Part shown: piece after piece, positions 25,750 to 38,067 of the stretch
Layout: each line of letters opens with the position of its first letter
Numbering within the stretch: the stretch's first letter is position 1
Assembly: GCF_000002985.6 (NCBI RefSeq)
Contig: NC_003283.11
Location: 8,432,001-8,496,000, forward strand
Origin: Caenorhabditis elegans
Lineage: Eukaryota; Nematoda; Chromadorea; Rhabditida; Rhabditidae
Direction of reading: 5' to 3'
Length of the DNA stretch: 64,000 nt
Position numbers and translations under genes: made by a program
Notes under the pieces: generated by a model
Seen by the model: only the letters and a program-made list of their open reading frames with translations
Databases searched by the model: none
What the model was told of the DNA's origin: nothing

Positions 25750-28415
25750 CTATTGAAAAGCAGCAGATGGACAACGGGAAAGAGAAGGTGTCGAGCAGCA
25801 GATGTCATTGTCATCAATCACGTCGAGAAGCTCTTGTGGGGTAGGTCCTCCGGAATACTGGAATTAGGAATAGAAACTTTCGAACGAGGGATTCGAAACT
25901 ATGACCTATCTAGACATATAAGTTTAATTTAATTTTCCTTATGATATAAAAAGTGAAAGATTGTTTAAAATCTTACATTTGACAAATTGATTAACGATCT
26001 TGGGGACTGTGCTAATTGCGGTTTGATAAGTTCCGATTGATTTGCAGCAGCAGGTGGGTTCACTTGTTGTTGCTGTGGATGTGATCCATTTTTAAGATGA
26101 AATTGGTCAAGTGCTGAAGTTAAATCCCATACTTGAACACTTCCATTTCCATTTCCACAGAATAAATATTTCCTTAATCGACTTCCCAACTTCTGTCCAT
26201 CAAGCTCGTGTACACAGAACGCAGTTATCGGCGAGTCCTCTACAGAGTCAACTGTGCAAATTCTGAAAATAAGAAAGTTTCGGCCTTCATTTGTCATAAC
26301 ATATGTACCTTTCTCCAGTAGAAGCTAATCTAACGAAAAGTTTCTGAGCATTTGGAATCAGTCGTTGAATAAGAACCTGTTCTGAATCTTGATCTCCATA
26401 AGGTCCCGGATGATTATATTGCCTATCAGTTGTCTCATCAATTGAATCCAGAGTGAGTACTTTAAATGATGCCAGAGGTACAGTTCCAGGTTGAGTATTA
26501 ATCATTCCACGAAAACGGGTTACATTCCAAGATCTGACGTGGTTGTATTCGGAACAAACTGTAAGACAAATGTATAAATAAAGGAGAAATAAACTTTTTA
26601 TAAAATATGCAAATAAATACTGTAAAATTAATGTAGAGTACGGACAATGGGGATATGATTTCCAAATATCTTTCAAAAAATTGTTGGAATATTTTTTATC
26701 ACCATATAAATGGTTTTTAATCATTTCCCCACTCCATCTTTACAAGAAACGTCATACCAAAAATTATTCGAAACTTTAAAAATGACGTATTATTTAAACA
26801 ATTCCAATCATTTTTCAACTAAATTTCTTGTACTCACCGCTTATCAGGTGAGATGTGTTCAGGGAAACCCGTTGAACTGGAGAATTGTGAATATTGTAAC
26901 TTTGAAAAAGAACTGGCTGATGGCCAGCAGTTTCAGGATGTTGTAAAATGAGATTGACAACTCCATTCGACGTTCCATATGCGATTTCGATCCAATTACC
27001 ACAGGCTGCTAGAAAATTTTTTACCGTTAATAAGTCAATAAAGGTAAGTTCTTACATGTTTTTGGAGTTAGAAAAACAGATAAAGAAGTTATTGTTTCTC
27101 CATTTGGATCTCTGAACAGTTCTGTCACCAGCAAATCATTATCCTTCATTCGTAATGGGAATTTCTGCATGTCTATATGGTTCATACTTCCATTTGCACA
27201 TCCTAAAATAAGAGATGACCCAGCTGTGTCATAGCATGAGATTGGTTGAACGTCCTGTGCCTGCCAATTTTGTGTTGCAGAATGCCAAATTCCAACTTTT
27301 CCTGATTTACTAAGAGCCACCATTTGAGTTCCAACGAAGAATAAATTGTCAATTGAGACGTTCATCGAGAATAATCCTGAAATTTTGATATTTCTAAATA
27401 TGTTCCGTTACGATAGAATACTAAACAAAAACCTTTTTTCTCGGTTTTTCCTTCATCATCGATATGCCACAATCCTATTGTATCATCTTGAAAAGAAACT
27501 GCGACTAATCGTTCCGCAACTGTAGCTGCGATCTTAGTATTGACCGCAATGTGTGATACATAGGTACGTGCTCTTGGAGATTTCCACAATAGAACATATG
27601 TATTCCATTCAGTAACTCTATATACACATACAAAGTAGGAATATGCTACAACAATTGAACATATATGTGCTCGAATCATTCGAACTTTCATTGGATCCGT
27701 GTCGCGGTCTGGTTGACTTTTCGACTTTGCTAGCTCAGATAGCTCATTTTTTATCTGAAAATTTAAAAATTGAAATATTTAATTAGAATTAAAACTAAGC
27801 CTACATATCTACTCATATCCGTTGACTGTTTTTTGGAATGTCCACGATGTCTGGGCGACCCGTTTGATTTATTCTTGGAATTATTTGTCGATGTTTCAGA
27901 AGAATTAGAATACATAGGTGAGCGACTTTTCTCATTTGGTAAGTTTTCAAGAGGCATATCAGGTGGTGGGATCATTCCACAAAAGTACACAGATCCACAT
28001 GAAGTTGAACTCAGTTCTTCACATAAAGTTAGACGGCGGATTAGTGGAGTTAGTCCGAAGAAAAGAGCTTCATGTTTCAAAGTGTCGACTTTTATACCAC
28101 TGAAAATAAAGCAATTTAGTATTGGAAAGTTTGGTCATTTAGAAAAACCGCTTACCATAAATCAACTTGTTTCGTTCTCAAATAGTTCAAAATAACTCGA
28201 AACAAGTCAGGATCTCTATCAATAAAAATGGCACCACTCGGATCTTTAACACTATTCATTCGACCGCTCAACAGACTAGTGAAAAATGAATCCGGAATCC
28301 AGGTGAGCGTGTTGCAACTTGTAGCAAATATCCTCCCGCCAACGTTCAAATTTACAATGTAGTCTGACCCCGAATCATTTGAGAAAGATGACGATGAACA
28401 CGGTTGATGTGCCAT
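25750..28415 (-). CDS. KCTD3/SHKBP1-type BTB (T1) plus WD40-repeat protein
   Basis: Eight minus-strand exons (28156-28415, 27805-28099, 27433-27754, 27056-27376, 26838-27008, 26309-26558, 25977-26262, 25750-25857) close in phase and give 670 residues. Residues about 17-95 are a BTB/T1 domain ([37 protein letters not shown]). A Ser/Asn-rich linker follows, then WD40-like blades: [18 protein letters not shown], the family-specific block [25 protein letters not shown] and GSVQVWDL. The C-terminus ([17 protein letters not shown]) is also conserved in KCTD3 and SHKBP1. Vertebrate relatives regulate HCN3 channels (KCTD3) and CIN85/EGFR trafficking (SHKBP1). Here the role is inferred only. An acceptor (TTTACAG) lies five bases before the ATG, consistent with trans-splicing. 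I believe this is C. elegans T23B12.6. Confidence 0.9.
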
Positions 28416-29171
28416 CTTTCTGTAAATAAAAATTAAACATATGGTAAATGTTGATAGGAAAAGACAAGAAAAACTGGGGGAAACGGGTGATTATGGAACA
28501 ATGATAATGACGGGAAATGGACGAGAATGGGTGGACTGACAGGTGATTGGCAATTTTTAACCTATGATCTGTTGATAAACGGTAAATTGAATGAAATTGA
28601 AAAAAAACTATATTTTGGGGTTTGATGAGGTAAATAGTCTGATTTATGGAAAAGAAATTACCATAAACTTTTTTGCGCGCAGAAACCCATCTGAATAAAT
28701 TCATGTGCCTTTAAGAGGGCATGTCAGAATCTTCTGAAATTATGATAAACTTTTTTAATCTAAAAATTTTATTTTGGGAAAAAACATTTGAAATTCTTCA
28801 TAGCATTTCATTTTCAAAACAGATTCATTAACCAATTTAATTGGAAATCGTTTAGTATTTACATGCCATTTGAAAGCGTGGAAGCTTCTAAATGTTCAGA
28901 AATAAAGTTCGAGATAAAATCGAAACGAAATGAGGTTGTCGGGTGAGGGATTGTGGAGCGTCGTGACACACTTTCTTCACGTCTGCGTCTCTTAATATCG
29001 GCAATCTTTTGTGTTTAATGAGTCGCAAATGGGAAAACCGAGGTTTATGTTCAATAGAAAAATACATTGGAACTTACACGAAAAACCAATCGAAAAGTGT
29101 TTGAAGATAAATATAAATAAGCTAAGTTTTATTTTTATAATTATATAAAAATAAACAAAAACATGAAAATA
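28416..29171. other. spacer between two minus-strand genes
   Basis: About 750 bp between the stop of the J-protein gene and the start of the BTB-WD40 gene. It is AT-rich with no coding exon recognised. Its length is compatible with either a promoter or an operon spacer. Confidence 0.4.
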
Positions 29172-30107
29172 TTAGAATCCACCCATAATTTGTGCTTCGA
29201 GATCGTCCAAAGACATGTGCTCCAAATTGTTGGCACCCGTATTAGTTGATTTTACTGGCTCATCCGAAGCTTTCTTCACAGTTTCCACCGGTGGTTGTAA
29301 CCATTCACACGTAATTTCAGGCATCGGAGCATTCCCAGTTTCAAGTTCAGCTCCCCATGCATTTGCTCCCGACTCAAATTCGAGGATTCGTTTCCGTCGA
29401 TCTTTTTTCTCTATTGCCGAAGATATGTGAGATATGATTCCAAAAGTCGAAAATAATTTTCGAATATCGTCTTCAGAATAGTCTAATCCTTCTGATGTTT
29501 TCCATTTCAAAAGTAATCGAGGAGTTAATTTTTCTTGACTTTTCTGATGCTTTTCCCTTTCTGTTTTCATCAATGTTGCCTTCTGTTTCACCTCTTCGTT
29601 GACTTCTTTCTCCAACTGCCTCCGAATTGCTTCAATTTCTTCTTTAAAGTTTCTTTGATCGGTTTTCTTCTTTTTAGCTTGTTGTGCTGCTGTCATTGGA
29701 GTTGATCCATCTGCTGACCGTTTTCCACCATTGGAAAACTCCTTTTCTCTTTTTTCTAAATCTTCAATTAACTTTTTCCTTTTTCCATCTGCTTCAGCCA
29801 TTCGTTTACTATGGTGTTCCTGAGCCATTCGAATTCTCTCTTCTCGATTATCATATTCTTCCTGAAAAATAAAGTATTACATTGACCAGCGACAGTAAAA
29901 ACGTACTCGTTTCTCTTTATCATATAAAAAATCGAATGCTTCTTTGGCTTCAATGAATCTACGTTCGGCTTCTTCTTTATTATCCAAATTTTTGTCCGGA
30001 TGCCATTTAAGACACTGTGCACGATATGCCTTCTGAATTTCTTTGTCTGTGCATCCCTTTTCGAGATGGAGAATTTTGTAGGGATTTGCACCGGGCTTGA
30101 GTGGCAT
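29172..30107 (-). CDS. dnj-22: DNAJC17-type J-domain and RRM protein (dnj-22)
   Basis: Two minus-strand exons (29907-30107, 29172-29861), phase 0, give 296 residues; human DNAJC17 has 304. Residues about 8-75 form the J domain with the HPD signature (KWHPDKN). A long charged coiled-coil segment with Lys-rich runs follows (residues about 70-160), then a degenerate RRM (residues about 165-245: PRLLLKW, IRKLFSTFGIISHI, GANAWGAELETG). The C-terminus LEHMSLDDLEAQIMGGF resembles the family tail. DNAJC17 is a nuclear, splicing-associated Hsp40 in other eukaryotes, so a similar role is inferred. Head to head with natc-1 across 292 bp. The symbol is from memory (T23B12.7). Confidence 0.85.
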
Positions 30108-30399
30108 TTTGAACCTTAAAAAAACTATTATTTCGAATTTGAAACGGGAAAAATATAAATATCATAGAAAAAATCCAGAAAGAGCTGAAAAGTTAGAAAA
30201 AGACAAAAAATTGTTTCAATTCTTTCGAAAATAAATGTTTTTTAAAATTGTCCATAGAGCGCGTTTGCTCTGTTACGACACTCCAAAATAACGAGGTGCA
30301 TGTTGTTTACCGTAAATCCCATTATCAGACATTGTTCTTAATTTTTTAACATTTCTCAGATTTCTTCAAAGTTTTCTAATATTCAGCTTTACGGGTCCA
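30108..30399. promoter_or_regulatory. putative bidirectional promoter dnj-22 / natc-1
   Basis: 292 bp separate two divergent ATGs. The interval must hold the 5' signals of both genes, including a trans-splice acceptor ATTCAG at 30381-30386 for the plus gene. No specific transcription-factor site can be named from sight. Confidence 0.5.
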
Positions 30400-33221
30400 A
30401 TGCCTGGTGCAATGGAATCTCCAAACGAAAGCGAAGACGTTTCCAAAACGTTTTTTAAACTTTGCGATGGTAATTTCTATAGGTTGGATATTATAATTTT
30501 TCTCAAAACGTTAAGGCTTGCGATTGGGCGAACTGGTAACCACAGAGCATTTTCGGCTCTCAGATGTCATGTCAGCAATTGAACTGGGAGAACCGAAAAT
30601 GGACGTTGGAGTAGGATCAAAACACATTAAAACATTGAAAGAAGCGATTAGTGGGGTATTTTGTCAAATTTCATTATCGAAACTAAGTCAATAATTTCAG
30701 GGACTCTACGCCGACGATTATCCTTTTCAACTTGCAATTATGGATAGTACGTTAGCGATGGTTGTCGCTTGGCTCGAAGGAAGTGCACTTGGATCGACAG
30801 TCTGGACAAACGTGCTGCTTTCAAATGTGACTTTTGTTAAACATCCCGTTTTCCACCCATTCGCATCCGGCGTCAATCTTTTCATTCGAAATGCTCATGC
30901 ACTTATCAACAGTGTTGGTAACCTAGAAGAGTTACCCGAAGATTTCAATCCACAAATGCTCTTCAGTCATCAGAGATGGGCTCCTCGCAGAGTCGTCGTT
31001 CAGCTTATGCGAGAACAGGTTACATTGCTCGGTACTACTGGAAGAAAGTGGAGAGAGTCAGCATTCAGTAAACAGGCGTACGATATTTGCTGTGCTGTTG
31101 CATCCCGTCTTGAAATGTTTATTATGCTTTTGGAAATTATTGGCTTATTGGTTGCACCAGAAATTGAAGATCCTAACTTCGATCACAAAGTTCATCTGGG
31201 GGATTTCTATGTTCACGAAAAAGAATATGAAGGAGCCGAAGAGAATTCTGACGAAAAATCAGAAGAATCCACGTCTGATCCAACGCCTTCAAGTGAAGCA
31301 AAATCGGAAACCACAGAGAAGAAAGAACAGAAAAGTAATGATGAAGCAACAGATGAAACTGATCAAAATGATGATGAAAATGTAGGCGACGACGAAGATG
31401 AAGATGATATGAAACAATTCAAGCCCAATTTTGGATTCGCCTCGATTTTGGCTGAAAGACTGTGCAAGGTCACAAAGGCTTATGCGGAAACAGTTAAATT
31501 AGGAAGAAGAGCACCCGACAATATTGATGGTGATGGTGACTACCTATGGCTTGGCGCATATGAACCAAAAACTTGTATACGAATGATCCCGGCATGCTTC
31601 CCTCGAAAAATCAAGGTTCCATCAAGACAAGAAGCTGCTGATTGGTGGGTGAAGTGTGCTGAAAGAATATATCACCTATGCATTGTCACTCCAAAAACTT
31701 CAAAAGATTTGAACTATTTGTTCTACTTTGCGAGAACTTTCGGTCAGAATGCATGCGTCTTCACCAGATCTCTTCTTCAAATTTGCATGTTCCCAGTCGA
31801 CAACCATCTGTGTGGTGATGAGAATCGATCAATTGCTGACGCCGTTGAATACTCACTGAGCAACTGCTTCTGCCCACAAATTCTTGATAGAGTGTGAGTA
31901 CTTCTCAACAAGAATACATCACGAACTTATCTCATTATTTCAGATCTCCTGTTTACAAAGATCAAACTGCTCAAAGTCTATATGTGTTATTTTTGAATCA
32001 CATGTCAAAACTCGCAATCACCGTCTATGGTAGTTTTGGATGCAATTTATCCCGTCAAAGAGATCGTCTTGAGATGGCCATTGAAGATCTTGGTCAAATC
32101 CATTCATATGCTGGACGACTGGAAGAGCGAACTGATGAAGTATTGCTTAGCGGAAAAATGGTTACTGGTAAGATAATTTAAAATTAAAAAAATTATGTTA
32201 AAAATTATTCTAAATTCCCAGTAATTCCACAAATAAATCATTGCAGCAAAAGAGCAGAACTACTCATATCACTCAGTGGCTACATTTGTGTTTCACAATC
32301 TTCTTGCAATCATTAACCATTATTTCGAACTTGGATTTCGAATGGACCTTTACGTTCCTTACGAGTTCCCATACATTTACTGGTTTATTGGTTCAGTTCA
32401 AGCACATTGGATGAGAACAACTTTGGAACGGAGTCAAGAAATTCAGCTGAACGTTTATCAAGCAAGTTAGTGAAAACCATCAAATTGTTACAGTTAGGGT
32501 TCAAAAAATTTATTGAACAAAGACATGAAGCCGTTTTCTGTTATGCACTTTCCAGATCCACTGAGAGAGACTAAAAACAAAAAACTGTGGGAAGAGAGAT
32601 GTAAACTTGGAGAAGAGTTGAAACGTCGTGTCGCTGCTCATCAATTCAGTGTTCTCAATCAAATCGCAATTTCAATGATTTCTGATGGAGTTGTGAGACT
32701 GACAGTTGTTCTGATTCGTAAAGGAATCATCAAGATGCCGAAGGGTGGAGATGATGCTGAAAAACTAAGATTCGAAAGACGATTCGAACCATTCGACTCA
32801 CTTGGGCCTCCAGTTCGTGTGGATTACGAACGTTTTAAAAGTGATTCGGGGTAAGCGTTTACTGCGTTTTTAAAAAATGTCATTTTATGGGTATACAAAT
32901 AATTATTCGCATTTCAGAATTGACCAAATGTATGAAGACAAGATTGAGACACTGATCGATCAAGCTCAGAAAAGTTTCAATGAAGCACGTGAACATCTCG
33001 AAAAAATCGATAACTCTGTGGAGCAAAATCGCGAAATGATGTTGGTTGATGCTGTTTGGTCGTTTAAAAATCTTCTTATTTCCAGGCAATTGATCCACGT
33101 GGCGAAATCGAACATTATTGCTTGCAGAGTTCTGAAACTTGATTTGACGGACAGAAATGTCGTTTGGTCGTTTTCAGAAGAGATTCCAATGTTTCCATGT
33201 CTAAAAATTAGCAAAAAGTGA
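30400..33221 (+). CDS. natc-1: N-alpha-acetyltransferase NatC auxiliary subunit (NAA35/Mak10), natc-1
   Basis: Seven exons (30400-30469, 30516-30655, 30701-31893, 31944-32167, 32247-32465, 32556-32850, 32918-33221) sum to 2445 nt, giving 814 residues. The N-terminal Mak10 signature is clear: LRLGELVTTEHFRLSDVMSA, IELGEPKMDVG, then YADDYPFQLAIMDSTLAMVV. Two places required choice. Intron 1 ends in TTAAG rather than TTTCAG but is demanded by the frame. Intron 5 ends at TTTCCAG before AATCCACTG. Residues about 240-300 form a Glu/Asp/Ser/Lys-rich acidic insertion that makes the protein longer than human NAA35 (725). NAA35 anchors the NatC complex to ribosomes, acetylating N-termini such as Met-Leu or Met-Ile. 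First gene of a likely operon. Confidence 0.93.
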
Positions 33222-33685
33222 TGACAACTCTACTCTTGTTTGCCAATTATTGCTGCGATCTCTCCAACAGTCACAATCCATCAGTAGATTCAGAAATATT
33301 CAAGAATCATCTCAATAGAATGCCATAAGTCCCCCGTGTTTTTCTTTCATGTATTTTATATAATCAGCTAAATAATTATTCATATTTCGATTTTTGTTTT
33401 CATATTTTATTGATTGAGTAATTCAGACTAGTGAACCCCGCCTCCCCGTCTTCTTTCCTTTCATAGCACACGAATTTTCTCGGTTGGTACAGTACATTCA
33501 CATTGTTCTCAGAGATATCGAAATACATTTCAAATCAAATTTTATGCTTCTATGAACTTGTTTGTTTTCAGTTTGCAAAATATCTTTGAATTATCGATTC
33601 TTTGGTTTCTGTATCCAAATTGATTATTACTTATTTTCTAACTTACTAGTTACTTACCATGTTTTCTTTCAACACGAATTTCCAG
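33222..33685. other. operon spacer natc-1 to mrps-2
   Basis: 464 bp, AT-rich, with the natc-1 3' UTR and a T-rich stretch before the acceptor TTTCCAG at 33679-33685. The longest of the three spacers; no additional gene. Confidence 0.5.
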
Positions 33686-35026
33686 ATGAGACGAGTTGTA
33701 GCAGCTGCAATCCGTACAGAAAGAGCCTTCTCGACACGATTTTCCGCGTCGCAGCAGGTAACCATTTACCAAAAATATAATTTAGAATTCTTTGTTTCCA
33801 GAAACCAGTTGCATCTACTTCATCATCGTCGTCTGTTCCGGATCGTGCAACTCTTGAAAAAGGAACAGTCCAGCCAACAGTGTTGAAGCCATTCGTTTCC
33901 GCGTCACTTCAACATGAAGATTTATTTAATTTTGAAAAAATGGTCCATATCGATGAGATGTTTAAAGCAAGACTTCACTACGGACATAAGGTAGTCTATT
34001 TAAAGAAAGGCGGTTCTAACTGTTAAAAAAAATGAATGAAATACGTTTAAAAGTCGATTTCCCAATTTTCTTTTCTTCGAAAATTGCACTGGAAAATTAC
34101 GAAAAAAACTTCGGGATTTTTTCGCATTTTTTAAAATTTATTTTAAGCTTGAGAAGTTGAATTAACAACTAATATAATTTTTTTTAGGTCGGAACAGTAA
34201 ACAACAATATGAAGTGGGCCCTGTACGGTGAACGTCTTGGAGTTTGCCTCTTCGACCTCGATATTACCAAAAAATATCTCGTCAGAGCTCTAAATTTCGT
34301 TGCTCATGTGTCATTGCGCGGTGGAATGATTCTTTTTGTCACTTCCAATCGAGACACCATGTTTGATGTTGAGAAGGCAGCAGATGAGGTGAGACAGTGT
34401 GCATGGTGGTGTAGGGGTGAGAACACCAATCTATTGGAAAATGATTCATGGTTCGAGTTTTCATAACAGCAGTGATGTGAACATACTTTGATCCGATAAT
34501 TAATAATCTTGCGAGATTATTTGTTTCTGCGGAATTTGCGATCCTGAGCTGTTTTTTTTTATTCAGAAAATATTCACCATTGTTTTCTAGTTGTGAATGT
34601 TACTGTAAAAATGTATGTCTTTTAAACAGTAATCTTTAAAAATCAAGCAAAAAAATTTTACAAAAAAAAATTTGAAAAGGTGTTATTTTCCAGGTTGGGC
34701 AATACTCTCACGTTCGAAAGTGGCAATCAGGAACTCTAACGAACACTCGACAACTTCTCGGAGCTTCAGTTCGACTTCCAGATGCTGTCTGCTTCCTGTC
34801 AACCCTCACATCACTCGGCGAAAACCATCCAGCCATCGTTGAAGCCGCAAAAATGGCGATTCCCACAATTGGAGTAGTTGACTCGAATTCGGATCCGGCT
34901 TACTTGACATATTTGGTTCCTGCAAACGATGATACACCACAATCCACTGAATATTTGCTCAGAATGTTCAAGGAAGCCGTTCGAAAAGGACAAGAAGAAC
35001 GAAAACGTCAGCAGCAAGGAAAATAA
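33686..35026 (+). CDS. mrps-2: mitochondrial small ribosomal subunit protein uS2m (mrps-2)
   Basis: Four exons (33686-33757, 33802-33990, 34188-34388, 34694-35026) give 264 residues. The N-terminus is Arg/Ala/Ser-rich without acidic residues, like a mitochondrial presequence (MRRVVAAAIRTERAFSTRFS). The S2 fold follows: RLHYGHKVGTVNNNMKWALYG, GVCLFDLDIT, GGMILFVTSN, RLPDAVCFLSTL, AIVEAAKMAIPTIGVVDSNSDP. These blocks are characteristic of uS2. The ATG directly follows an acceptor (TTTCCAG), fixing the start. Part of the mitochondrial 28S-type small subunit. The C-terminal Arg/Gln/Glu-rich helix is a normal extension. Confidence 0.93.
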
Positions 35027-35264
35027 ATTTTAATTTTTAGTATTTAGTTTCAAGATTTCAAAATTTTTGATTAGATCTTTTGTTTTCCTTGTTTTCTGAT
35101 TGTTTCTTCATTTTCTAAATATCCAGTTGTTTACCTATTTAAAAAATCAAAATATTGCTTTCAAATCGTAATTTTGAATCACTACTGTAAACGAACAGTG
35201 TTAGAACATATCTTTCTTTTTTTTTGGTTTTTTAAAATTATTTATACACCTTATCCCTTTTCAG

Positions 35265-36832
35265 ATGCTCTCCAGGCAGCTGCGTTTTTTAATTTCAAGT
35301 CGAGCATTCTCATCGGCTGTTCAGGATGTTTCCTCGACTTCATCTGGCGAATCCATCGATACACGAAGAGAATTATGGCGAAAACCAGAAAATCCATTCA
35401 TCAAAACTCCACAAGCTTGGGTTTCAAATTTGGATACCATCGAAGATGAGAAGCTCGGACTCGTGGATCTCCATCCAGACATTTTCAGAACATCACCGCG
35501 TATCGATATTCTACACCGTAACCTCACGTGGCAAAGTGTATATCGAAATGTGCAAATGACGAAAATGTTGACAAAAGCTGAAATGCCCGGAGGGGGTAGA
35601 AAGCCGTGGCCTCAAAAGAAGACTGGACGGGCTCACGTTGGTTCTATTCGTTCCCCACAATTTATTCGAGGAGGTTTCGCAAATGGTGTTCGTGGACCGA
35701 GAACGTGGTTCTACATGCTTCCAGACGCAGTCAGAATTCAGGGACTTTGTGTTGCTCTCACTCTAAAGCACACACAAGACGATTTGCATATTGTTGACAA
35801 AATTCAAAACTTACAGAATGGAGACCCTAAATATTGGATTGATGTAAGTTATCTATAGAAAAATCATTTTCTGTTTTAATTTCAAAAATTCCAGCTTTGC
35901 GAAGCTCGAAACTACGGATACTCTGTTCTTTTCGTTGATGATTGTGATGAGATTAGCGGTGGACTTGCTGAAGCTCAACAAGCTCTTCCGTGGCTCAATG
36001 TGATGCCAGTGTATGGTCTGAATTGCTTCTCATTAATGAAATACGATACTATTGTTCTGTCACGAAGTGCATTGGAAAGAGTTGAAGAACGACTTCTCAC
36101 ACAAATGCATAGAGCTGGGCCGATGAATAAGAAATACAGGTTAATATTTGGAAAATTAACAATTAAAAAACGTCACTTGTGTAGCACAGGGCTGGGACCA
36201 AAAAAATAATTTTGGATCAAAAAACAAAACAATTTAAATTTGCGAAAAACCAAAAAAAATTGAATTACTTTTCAAAAAACGCTGATAATTGAAAAATGTT
36301 TCGGTTTTTTGGTTTCAAAACCAAAAAATCAATTTTTCGTCAAAATACCAAAATAACCAATAAGGATACAGCCCTGGTGTAGCAGCAACGCTTTTTTCTT
36401 GAAATGAAACTTATTGAAAAACAATATTTTAAAAATTTTGAAAAAAATAGAAATAAAAGTAAACGAAAAAAAACAAAATAATACCAAGGTAACCGGTTAA
36501 AAATGTTTTTAGTTTTCATTTTTCCGATATTTCGAAACGAATTTTTGATTTTTCGAGAAATAGTCATCAGCATAAACAAAGTTAGAATTGCGTTTTATGG
36601 GTAACTTCCCGAACATTTTGTTCCCCGATTTTTAAAAATCGAACATATTTGTTTTAGATTTTGCAGTTTTTATTTTCTCAGAAAAAATCGAAAAGCCACT
36701 ACACAAGTGAAAAAATTACTCCCAAAGAACTTTAGAGATAAATGGGAAATTTTCAGATATATGGACTACAAGGACAAGATTCTTCAAGAGGCGGAAGCAG
36801 AAGAGGATCCATTGATGCCACCAGTTGTTTGA
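35265..36832 (+). CDS. mrpl-4: mitochondrial large ribosomal subunit protein uL4m (mrpl-4)
   Basis: Three exons (35265-35843, 35895-36139, 36757-36832) sum to 900 nt, giving 299 residues. The presequence-like start MLSRQLRFLISSRAFSSAV follows TTTTCAG. The core L4 motif is present: GGGRKPWPQKKTGRAHVGSI and then PQFIRGGFANGVRGPR, the loop that enters the ribosomal tunnel. A later LVALTL-type helix and the C-terminal Rossmann-like part (YSVLFVDDCDEI, LPWLNVMPVYGLNCFSLMKY) fit uL4. Intron 2 is 617 bp and contains a small A/T-rich fold-back. AATAAA at 36927-36932 is a likely polyadenylation signal. Confidence 0.93.
36140..36756. repeat. fold-back repeat inside mrpl-4 intron 2
   Basis: An AT-rich stretch from about 36,176 to 36,388 begins gtgtagcacagggctgggacc and ends acagccctggtgtagc. 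The two ends share a GGGCTG / CAGCCC core in inverted orientation, with A-rich and T-rich arms between them. It looks like a small non-autonomous inverted-repeat element. No target duplication was established. Confidence 0.4.
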
Positions 36833-37052
36833 TTCGATATTTTGTTTTTTTGTAATTTAGAATTTTTAATAGGCTTATTTTTCTTTTTGTTTTTGATTGT
36901 TATTCTTATTATAAAAGTATCCTGAAAATAAAAATACAGAATTTCTATTCAAAATGTTTCAAAAATTGTTCAAAGTTCAATCCGTTCTATTTCCTCCTCG
37001 TTCTCACCAATGAGAAAAAAACGAATCAAAAATTTTCAGATTTTAAATAAAG

Positions 37053-37955
37053 ATGACAGACGTTGATGATGATATTCTGATGATTGATGAGAAACAAGAC
37101 ACGTCAGAATCTCCTGAAGAAGAAAAATTCGATGCGAATGCATACATTTCGACACTCATCAAGTTTATGAAATCTATCGATAAAAGCACTGATAAAGAAT
37201 TTTCTGAATTGGTTGCCAAGGTTTCATGAAATATGAATTGTGAAATCAATATCTCATCCATTTTTTCAGACATGGTCACTTTCTTCCAGCACAAACAACT
37301 TTTACACAGATTCTTTCACAATGGATTCGGGTAATGTTTCGAAACTCAATCCAAATATGCTGAATCCACAAAAACGAATTGCCGGAACTCAACGATTGAT
37401 GTATGCTCCTCCACAGATTTTAAATAAATCTGGATTTGTAATAGACAAGTCTGGTGCTTCATCGTCCTCTGCTCCTGGTGGAATGGTAAGGGATTTTTAA
37501 TTTTGGATCTATTTTCAAAATAAATTATGTTTTCAGAAGAAATTGAAGAAACTAGTGCCAGTTATTGACGATTCAATCTATTGTACAAGTGAACAGGTAA
37601 AATAATTAAATAAACAAATGTTATCATAAATATATATTTTCCAGCCCTGTGCAGTATGCCACGGAGTCTCATTAGCTGGAAATCAAGTTCTCGCTTGTAG
37701 AAGATGTCGAGATTGTTACCACATGGCATGCAGTATCCCTACAGTTTCGATTGAAGAAGCATCGGAACCTAGTTTCAAATATTACTGCAAAACATGTCTC
37801 GTTTCAAAGAAAGTTGTGAGTTTCTTGAAAGTCATTTTTTCTTTCACCTTTTTGAAATTTTTCAGATAGACTCCAATCGGTCACGATCCCCAAGTCCAGC
37901 GAAACTTGATGCGAAACGAATGAAAATGGGACGAGACAGAACGACAAAATTGTGA
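37053..37955 (+). CDS. ints-12: INTS12-like PHD-finger protein (Integrator subunit 12; also called phf-30)
   Basis: Five exons (37053-37220, 37270-37485, 37537-37596, 37645-37812, 37866-37955), all phase 0, give 233 residues. The acidic N-terminus holds an INTS12-type short helix region (AYISTLIKFMKSIDKST). Residues about 149-200 are a PHD finger: CAVCHG, then LACRRCRDCYHMAC, then YYCKTCL, with the Cys4-His-Cys3 pattern and the GNxVLxCRxC spacing seen in INTS12. A basic C-terminal tail follows. Integrator cleaves snRNAs and attenuates RNA polymerase II; INTS12 is a small scaffold-associated subunit. The name is from memory of C. elegans T23B12.1, and domain evidence supports the family. Last gene of the plus-strand cluster. 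Confidence 0.82.
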
Positions 37956-38067
37956 ATTGATTATTCCACGATCTATTTATATTAAAAATTAACCCTGTAT
38001 TTGATTAAAACAAGCATACACAAAACTTTTATTTATTCGATGAATTTTTGAATGAATGTATGATAAT

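Larger units (their letters stand above)
30400..37955 (+). other. probable operon natc-1 / mrps-2 / mrpl-4 / ints-12
   Basis: Four plus-strand genes with stop-to-ATG gaps of 464, 238 and 220 bp. Each downstream ATG is preceded closely by a trans-splice-like acceptor (TTTCCAG at 33679-33685, TTTTCAG ending 35264, TTTTCAG ending 37039). This is the arrangement of C. elegans polycistronic units processed with SL2. SL2 use itself cannot be read from DNA. Confidence 0.7.

Noticed and set aside
32513..32555. Upstream extension of natc-1 exon 6
   Set aside because: The frame is open, but no acceptor upstream gives the phase required by exon 5; the TTTCCAG at 32555 does.
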